Part shown: positions 58,308 to 64,000 of the stretch, piece after piece
Position numbering within the stretch: the first letter of the stretch is position 1
Layout of the letters: every line of letters starts with the position of its first letter
Assembly (NCBI GenBank): GCA_025201805.1
Contig: MU619248.1
Location: forward strand, 153,403 to 217,402
Length of the DNA: 64,000 bases
Source: Parasitella parasitica
Taxonomy: Eukaryota; Mucoromycota; Mucoromycetes; Mucorales; Mucoraceae
Direction: 5' to 3'
The notes under the pieces: model-generated
The model's input: the letters and a program-made list of their open reading frames with translations, nothing else
What the model was told of the DNA's origin: nothing
Databases searched by the model: none
Translations under genes and position numbers: made by a program

Positions 58308-59439
58308 TTTTGCCAGTAATAAAGAAGAAATTCATTTGTAACAGCGAGAACTGGCGGCCATTTTGTCTTTTCTAGACGGTAAAATTGTTCTTCATATCTT
58401 TCTTTTTGCGTCATAGTTCCTATTATTATTGTTTATTTGTGGGTTATCTGAATCATGCACACACGACAAGCATTATGACAGAGTCTGATTTGTTCTGGTA
58501 GAACTTTTTGCTTTTACAAAAGAAAATCATATGTACAGTATGTACACATTCCAAAATTACATATCACCGTGGAATCGGCATCATGTCGGGAGAACCCCGA
58601 TCACTTCCTAAATGGAAAATGGATCATAACTATATAAATCTATGATGCAAGAACAAAACACAATCGTGCCAATAATTTGTAGTTTTTATGCTTCAATTGA
58701 TATATACAGTGAATATACATCACATTACATGCAAAATGAAGTTGTTGTATTAGTCTTCAGGAAAAATTGATAGATGTAAATTAATGAAAAGGAAAACGAG
58801 AATCGTTGTAACACACATTACATTGTAAGCAACATTTGTAGAGTACTATATTTTATTTGGATCTCTCCGCATCAAATTCATCTTAAATTCTGTTGCTTAC
58901 ACGGTAGAACAAGGCCTGATGCCAAGTATTTCGTTCATGTAAAAATGTATACAAGGCAATTATTTCTGCATTCCTGTTTGATTTGCGTCTCACCACAACA
59001 TCAGTTTATTCATGAAACTACTGATAAGGTTTGTCTATCTGCCGGATGATTATTCTACCTATCGAATTTTCATTAGCCAAGAGCTGCCAAATTATTTCTT
59101 TTCTTGTTGCAGAAAGGAGAGCGAAGCACGATATTCAACATTATTACAGGATTTACTAGATATCAGATGTATAATATTTAATCTTTATTTATATTGTATA
59201 ATATTCCTGCTTATCAGATGCGTGTTGTCGTGATTTTCAATACCGAAATTGCATTTGAGCAAAGGTAGAAAGAACATGCACATGAGTTAAAAACACGTTT
59301 TATATGGTTTTATCTTTATCCCGAAAGTGACTCAAAAAAGAAGGTGATCCTCAACATTTTCCTTTCGCGTAGAATTGAATTGTTCTTCCAGCACTTTTTC
59401 AAGAGGCAACTTGAATAGCTGCTTTGGCAAATTATTATC
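58308..59439. other. Gene-poor stretch
   Basis: About 1.1 kb without a convincing gene. The plus ORF 59012-59233 is the longest and has no family features. Confidence 0.5.
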
Positions 59440-59746
59440 ATTGGTTGAGATACGATTAAACAACAAATTTTATTATAAAAATTAAATATAAAAATAGCTG
59501 GTGAGCACAGAATAACCAAATGTATTGTGTTGCCCTAGCCAGTTCTGGTTGGAAGAGAAAGAAAAACCTCTTACGAGTAAAGAGGAAAATGAAATAATTT
59601 AATAAGACCTAGAAGCAGTGAGGGAAAGGAGGGCACCACTATGATAGCCAGTTCGCCATTTTAACACCAGGCTGGGGAAGTTCAGAAGGAAGTTGATCAT
59701 GAAACAGATAATCCAGTTCATGTAAGAGAAAGCAGACAGAAGGCCT
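59440..59746 (-). repeat. Diverged tandem unit, downstream copy (fragment)
   Basis: Bounded by the direct repeat TTGGTTGAGATACGATTAA at 59441 and 59748. On the minus strand it carries the last ~35 codons of an ORF, HELDYLFHDQLPSELPQPG then MANWLS and stop TAG near 59641, homologous to the C-terminus of the ORF in the next unit. Its 3' flank contains a shared GCATTGCCCTAG-like word on the plus strand (TGTTGCCCTAGCCAG near 59529). Confidence 0.7.
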
Positions 59747-60294
59747 ATTGGTTGAGATACGATTAAAGAAGAATTTTATTAACTAAAAAATAATTAAATG
59801 ACTGTGAGCACATAGCATTTTTCATCTGCTGCATTGCCCTAGTCAGATCGCGTAGTTTATATGAAAGAAAAACCTTCCCAAAAGACAAGGAAAAAGAAAA
59901 AAGTATTAAAGTATTTAGAAAAAAAAAAAATAAAAAATAAAATAGAGAGATTTAGGAACAGAGCAAAGAGACATTAACACTTTTACACGAGCAACCAATT
60001 CACCATAGAGGCACCAGGATCTTGTGGGGTAGAAGGAGGGACTTGTCCATGAAATAAATGATCCATTTCATGCATGATTCTGCAGATTTCAGGCCAACGA
60101 ACCGGCCAAGGGAAGGCTTGCTGGGGATTTCGTGGTTTTTTTGAAAGTAGATGATTCAATAAATATGATAGCGGATCATCAACTGATAGAGGCATTTGTA
60201 GTCGACTGTGCATATGAAGACATTCGATAGCATGTTTACGAGTAAAGTTTTCAAAAGGATGGTATATACAGGGACTAGGAATACCACCTGGCAT
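59747..60294 (-). repeat. Diverged tandem unit, upstream copy with 103-codon ORF
   Basis: Same unit structure as the preceding entry. The minus ORF 60294-59983 (103 codons) begins MPGGIPSPCIYHPFENFTRK, contains PRNPQQAFPWPVRWPEICRI and ends MHEMDHLFHGQVPPSTPQDP plus MVNWLLV. The C-terminal ~30 residues align with the other copy (HE-D-LFH-Q-P, MxNWL), and both are followed by a ~200-bp AT-rich 3' flank ending in the same 19-bp direct repeat. Looks like two ends of a repeated gene or LINE-like ORF; family not recognised. Confidence 0.65.
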
Positions 60295-60633
60295 ATACAG
60301 TATTTTTACTTTTGGAAGATTTCATTTATTTTCTGGACGAATTCACCTAGCTAATTTAGACAGATGTGATATATTTTTAGACGATTTTTTTTGTAGACCT
60401 TTTTACTTGGAAATTTAAAGAATCACAAAATGGGCTTTATTCACTATACAGTGATTTGACGAAAGATATGGTAAAGGACTCTCCAAGCCGCGCTTTTTTT
60501 TTACTTGCAAAAAAATTTTAATATAAATAATACATGAAAGAATGATCACTTAATGGAATATGGATATAAGATATGGATATAACATGGATATAACATGAGA
60601 AGGTTATAGACATATCAATCACAAATATGATTA

Positions 60634-62333
60634 TTATTTTAAAAAGTATTCAGCAGTAGATTTGGATGGTAACTTTCTAAACCCGCAATTTTCATCCAGG
60701 ATTAGACGATCCAATTTTCGTTGTTCAATTAATTCATTATAAATGGTAGCCAACATCTCGAAAATGATATTCCAGTTGCTTCGTAGCTCCCAGGATGTGG
60801 GGACACAAGCTGATCTCAGCTCCACAAGCCTCCATCTTCCTGCTTTTGTTAAGTTTAGTTTGGTTACTGTTAGGGTCTGCTTTATCACTTGTATACCAAA
60901 TGTACACTTTTTCGTCATTGTTTCCATACTAGCTCTTTTGTTCTGTTTCAATATATGGAGTAACGAGTTGCTACATTCAACTAATAGCTTTAGGGTATCA
61001 TCCAGGGAGTGCCTTGTTATCTCATTATCAAATCCGCTGCTACATTCAATGAAAAGCTCTTCGTTGTTTGTTGTCCTAAACCATCCGCATATTTTCTATC
61101 TGAGAAACTAATGACGAAGTCATTGCATTCGGAAACCGCTAAACCTTGTGATTCAATCATTTTCTCGCACCAGTAGAACTCTGTCAAATTAGATTCTTGA
61201 CTTAAATATTTGAACATGGGGACAATGTATTTGACAAAAGGTGTACGCTCATGGTTGTTACTATTGCGCAATTCTTGTTTGCAATTTGAGCTGAAGTCTG
61301 TAAGAGTATAACAAACAATGTCCATGAACGTCCGAGTGGTACCAGTAGCTTCAAGTCTTTTTTCATGGTTCCAAAGCATTCTAATGAAATCTTCTTTATC
61401 AGCACTTAATACATCTTGAATAAATTCAGTAACACCGGGAAAAGAGTCGAATGAAGCAAATTTATTTTGATCCACAACGTGACCCTTGTATTCATCCATT
61501 GCTTCCTCGTTTTTATAATTATCGTCATCAATCAAGAACTCCATCCCAATTTCACAGAAATCTCTGATTTTCTCTCTATCAATGTATTGGATCTTCGGTT
61601 TATGTGGTGCTGTGAAGAATGTAGCTGGATTAAAAATGACGAATTTCTTTTGATTTTTATCCAACGTACAGGTCTGAAAGAAAAAAAGAAATTAATTAAT
61701 CGCGTGAATTAGCATTTTATATTTTCAAGTTACCTTTTTTGTAGGTGATGTGTATGTTGTTGTTTCTACTGTTGTTGAGATTCGAGTGGCTTCATCTTCT
61801 GTTGTTCCTGAGACTTGTGTGGCTGCCTCTTCTTCTGCTGTTGAGCCTGTTGTACCATCAATATATTGATCTTGGAATTCATTAAGGCCTCTCATTGTCA
61901 ACGCATTTCCAAGTCTTTGTGCCTTTTCATACGCTTCTTGTCGTTCCTTTGCAATTTTTCTTTTTCTTACTCTTGGCTCATTCTCGTCTATCGTACGTTT
62001 GTATTCCTTGATAAAACGGTCTTTTGTTTTTCGAAGTGAGAAATAACTATACACTTTTTGAATAAATATATTGATATTTGAAGGCAGCGCTACCGACTGA
62101 TCTTTGCTATTCATTGTATTATAAAGTGCGGCTTTAATATAGCTGTATATTTCCTCAGGATTGTCTTTCATCAATTCATCCTCTGGAATGCAATCAATGT
62201 GGTATTGTAGATCGCCAAAGCTGCTAACTGGCATTGTCAAAATGTAGTTACATTCAGTAAACTTGTTTCGCACTTCTGGAGTTAGTGTATATTCTTTATC
62301 ACAATCGCGGGGGAATTTTGGGGAGCCAACCAT
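60634..62333 (-). pseudogene. Multi-domain family protein of unknown function, with a frameshift
   Basis: Exon 1 62333-61734 (200 codons), intron 61674-61733 (GTAACT...TTTCAG), exon 2 from 61673. Exon 1 encodes MVGSPKFPRDCDKEYTLTPE, a basic segment PRVRKRKIAKERQEAYEKAQ (nuclear-signal-like) and a Thr/Glu-rich linker. Exon 2 gives TCTLDKNQKKFVIFNPATFF, DFCEIGMEFLIDDDNY, SFPGVTEFIQDVLSADKEDF and DIVCYTLTDFSSNCKQELRN. Near 61074-61090 the frame must change: one frame ends 61017, while the next continues NNEELFIECSSGFDNEITRH, SLDDTLKLLVECSNSLLHIL, GRWRLVELRSACVPTSWELR and ends LK at TAA 60634. The second part resembles a gene family I recall as abundant in Mucorales (I cannot name a domain). One frameshift over about 545 codons suggests a recent pseudogene or a sequence error. 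Confidence 0.6.
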
Positions 62334-62354
62334 TGTAAAAGTTACAGCAAAGAT

Positions 62355-62393
62355 AAAAACTTATCAAAATGACGGTCATTTTGATAAGTTTTT
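62355..62393. repeat. 39-bp perfect palindrome
   Basis: Arms of 19 bases (AAAAACTTATCAAAATGAC at 62355-62373 and its exact complement at 62375-62393) with a 1-base centre. It lies 22 bases upstream of the ATG at 62333, so it would form a very strong hairpin or cruciform in the promoter/5' UTR. Confidence 0.9.
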
Positions 62394-62483
62394 CAATTTC
62401 GTCTGTTACGTCATCAATAACTAAACCATTTATGATTTATTTTTTTTACACACCAGTGTAATATTTTTACTTTTCACATCGTT

Positions 62484-62795
62484 AAGCCTTATAAAATTCC
62501 AAGAGGATCCACCCATCTTGGTCCTTGGTTAATAGAGATAAAAGCCAGCCTCTCAAGGATTGGGATGGTCCCTGCAACTCTTGGTGAGGTATGCAATAGT
62601 TGGCGCGGGCTTGCTGACGACCTGTTACGATGTATTATTACCTAGCTTTGAAAGCCTTATAAAATTCCAAGAGGATCCACCCATCTTGGTCCTTGGTTAA
62701 TAGAGATAAAGGCCAGCCTCTCAAGGATTGGGATGGTCCCTGCAACTCTTGGTGAGGCATGCAATAGTCGGCGCGGGCTTGCTGACGACTTGTTC
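62484..62795. repeat. Tandem direct duplication, 168-bp period
   Basis: About 142 bases beginning AAGCCTTATAAAATTCC at 62484 recur from 62652, differing at about four sites, all transitions (AAAAGCC/AAAGGCC, GGTATG/GGCATG, AGTTGG/AGTCGG, GACCTG/GACTTG). On the minus strand each copy encodes an open stretch that ends in the same WVDPLGIL and stop. The second copy's ORF extends from 62857 (MSSIYKYLVNPASFFVLPRH, 66 codons). No gene family recognised. Confidence 0.85.
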
Positions 62796-62857
62796 AAATG
62801 TCTAGGTAAAACAAAGAAACTTGCTGGGTTTACAAGGTACTTATATATAGAAGACAA
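62657..62857 (-). other. Short ORF over one copy of the tandem duplication
   Basis: 66 codons, MSSIYKYLVNPASFFVLPRH, then SASPRRLLHASPRVAGTIPI and LERLAFISINQGPRWVDPLG IL. The C-terminal ~45 codons are duplicated in the neighbouring copy with two changes (R to Q and A to T), so selection or a recent origin is possible. No functional assignment. Confidence 0.3.
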
Positions 62858-63439
62858 ATTTCAAGTATAATTATTAATACTTATTTGATGTGCTGTTGTA
62901 CAATGAATGTACGAGGAATTAAAATTTAGGTAAAGCTTAGTATGTCTTATCAATATTTGAAGTATAATCTCAATTTCGACATTTATGAAATTAAGATACA
63001 TGGAATAATCAAAGTGGAAAATAAACCATACGTGATGATCAGGAGAAATAAAGATAATAAAGATTGGATGAAAAAAAGGTTATTTTATTCACTTCTGTAA
63101 GTATCGTTATCTCTTAACGAAAAGCATCAATATTTTCCATTAATTGCTCTGTTTACACTGTACTAAATTTTCTTTTTTTGACCTCCTTAGTGTTATGCAT
63201 CATGTTACGAGCAAAACTGTTTCTTTTCTTCTTTTTTTTCTTGTATTTAAGTGAAGACTCATCAAACTTTAATAATAATAAAAAAAAACTTAAATGAATT
63301 AGCCTTTCATCGTATCATTTTTGTCAGAAGAGTCTGATGGCAAACGTTTTGTATCAAGCAAACTTTGGGATATCATTACATGGCTCAGTAGCTAATATTA
63401 ATAGGACATAACGAGTTGGAGGATACCGATGAGGCGATC
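62858..63439. other. AT-rich stretch
   Basis: No credible gene; several poly-T/poly-A runs, none recognisable as a terminal repeat. Confidence 0.5.
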
Positions 63440-63710
63440 TTAGTATATCAATTTAGTATGTTGACGTGCTTCTTCTGATAAAGTAGATAGTGTAAGGCTG
63501 CAGAGTTTTAGAAGGATCGGTTGGTCAAATTTAGGAATGGAGATATTGAAGTTTTCCAGTTGGGTGTAGACATGATTGTTATAATCCTCATGGGTGAGAA
63601 GGCTTATATCAAGGATATAATTGTATTTTTTTTATGTTAAGCGAATCTAGAGAATTTGTGTCGAGAGAGGGTTTGTGCTTGGAACGTAATCGTGTGTTGA
63701 TGGGATTGGC
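63440..63710 (-). pseudogene. Unidentified decayed coding region
   Basis: Reading the minus strand: ANPINTRLRSKHKPSLDTNS then SLNIKKIQLYP, a stop/frame change near 63614, then LDISLLTHEDYNNHVYTQLE, NFNISIPKFDQPILLKLCSL and TLSTLSEEARQHTKLIY to TAA 63440. About 58 codons without stop in the second frame, with protein-like composition. No start codon, family not recognised. Confidence 0.4.
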
Positions 63711-64000
63711 TGTCAATATTTTGGGTTTTGGTTTAGATATTTTACAATATCCACATTGGTAATACTCCGTTCGAGGTGTTTGCTTGCGTTGGCATATTAT
63801 CTACATACCCTATCCTATTTTCAAGTTAATGAACGGTATCTTTTAAAGGGATAATATTATGATATGCAGAGCAATTCTACATAATTTTGTGATAGTTTAA
63901 TCTTTACGGTTGAGGAAAATGTTGTTGGGTCCAAGTCTTTTTTTTAGATAGACCTTCTATCCAGGCATAGTGGAAGTATAGTAGTAATTTGGAGCGCCAC
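63711..64000. other. Window end, AT-rich
   Basis: No gene seen. A short minus frame near 63940-63998 has no features and would need sequence beyond the window. Confidence 0.4.

Noticed and set aside
62484-62795. Tandem repeat as a CRISPR array or tRNA/5S cluster
   Set aside because: Only two units of about 142 bases with a coding-like strand; no short repeats with unique spacers, no tRNA or 5S consensus.
1-64000. tRNA or rRNA genes
   Set aside because: I found no A-box/B-box pair or clover-leaf; the GGTTCGAGTCC at about 51068 is within FUSC coding sequence.

Overview
The window is nuclear DNA of an early-diverging filamentous fungus, most likely Mucoromycota (Mucorales-like). The evidence is AT-rich sequence, many short GT-AG introns (about 45-75 nt), a complete SREBP, an apparent Gemin5 (an SMN-complex subunit absent from yeasts), a GDP-fucose O-fucosyltransferase-like protein, and decayed transposons between compact genes. 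The contig has one 10-N gap (42619-42628) and two very long homopolymers (T72 at 9537, A62 at 49224).

Layout. 1-6.3 kb: 3' part of a fasciclin-domain protein, an AsnB-type asparagine synthetase with a GC-AG intron, an F-box protein, and TFIIH subunit Ssl1. 6.3-9.0 kb: gene-poor, with a decayed Ty3/gypsy integrase. 9.0-26 kb: dense, with a likely RNA polymerase I factor (Rrn11/TAF1A-like), a hexose-type MFS transporter, cystathionine gamma-synthase, exosome cap protein Rrp40 divergently paired with Gemin5, and a Drs2-type P4-ATPase flippase. 26-31 kb: a frameshifted protoglobin, dihydroxy-acid dehydratase (with a 4-nt microexon), a Tc1/mariner-type transposase relic and a small MIR-domain protein. 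31-42 kb: decayed DNA around a full-length SREBP, a possible small secreted peptide, a single-pass membrane protein and a bZIP factor. 42.7-58 kb: fucosyltransferase-like protein, transposase relic, 4-coumarate-CoA-ligase-like enzyme with a peroxisomal-type C-terminus, an 11-exon FUSC/aromatic-acid-exporter-like protein and a PDR-type ABC transporter. 58-64 kb: repeat-rich end with diverged tandem ORF copies, a frameshifted multi-exon family gene, a perfect palindrome, a 168-bp tandem duplication and a decayed ORF.

These are ordinary housekeeping and accessory genes, not an operon-like system. Possible links: SREBP (sterol sensing) with the flippase and the PDR pump (membrane lipid and drug handling); Ssl1, the Rrn11-like factor, Rrp40 and Gemin5 (RNA synthesis and processing); asparagine synthetase, cystathionine gamma-synthase and dihydroxy-acid dehydratase (amino-acid biosynthesis). 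I found no clear novel multi-gene system. The most unusual observations are gene-structure oddities (4-nt and 14-nt microexons, a GC-AG intron, a flippase without an ATG), the protoglobin, and the repeat-rich right end. All gene models were spliced by hand from reading frame and splice-site continuity; no database search was run.
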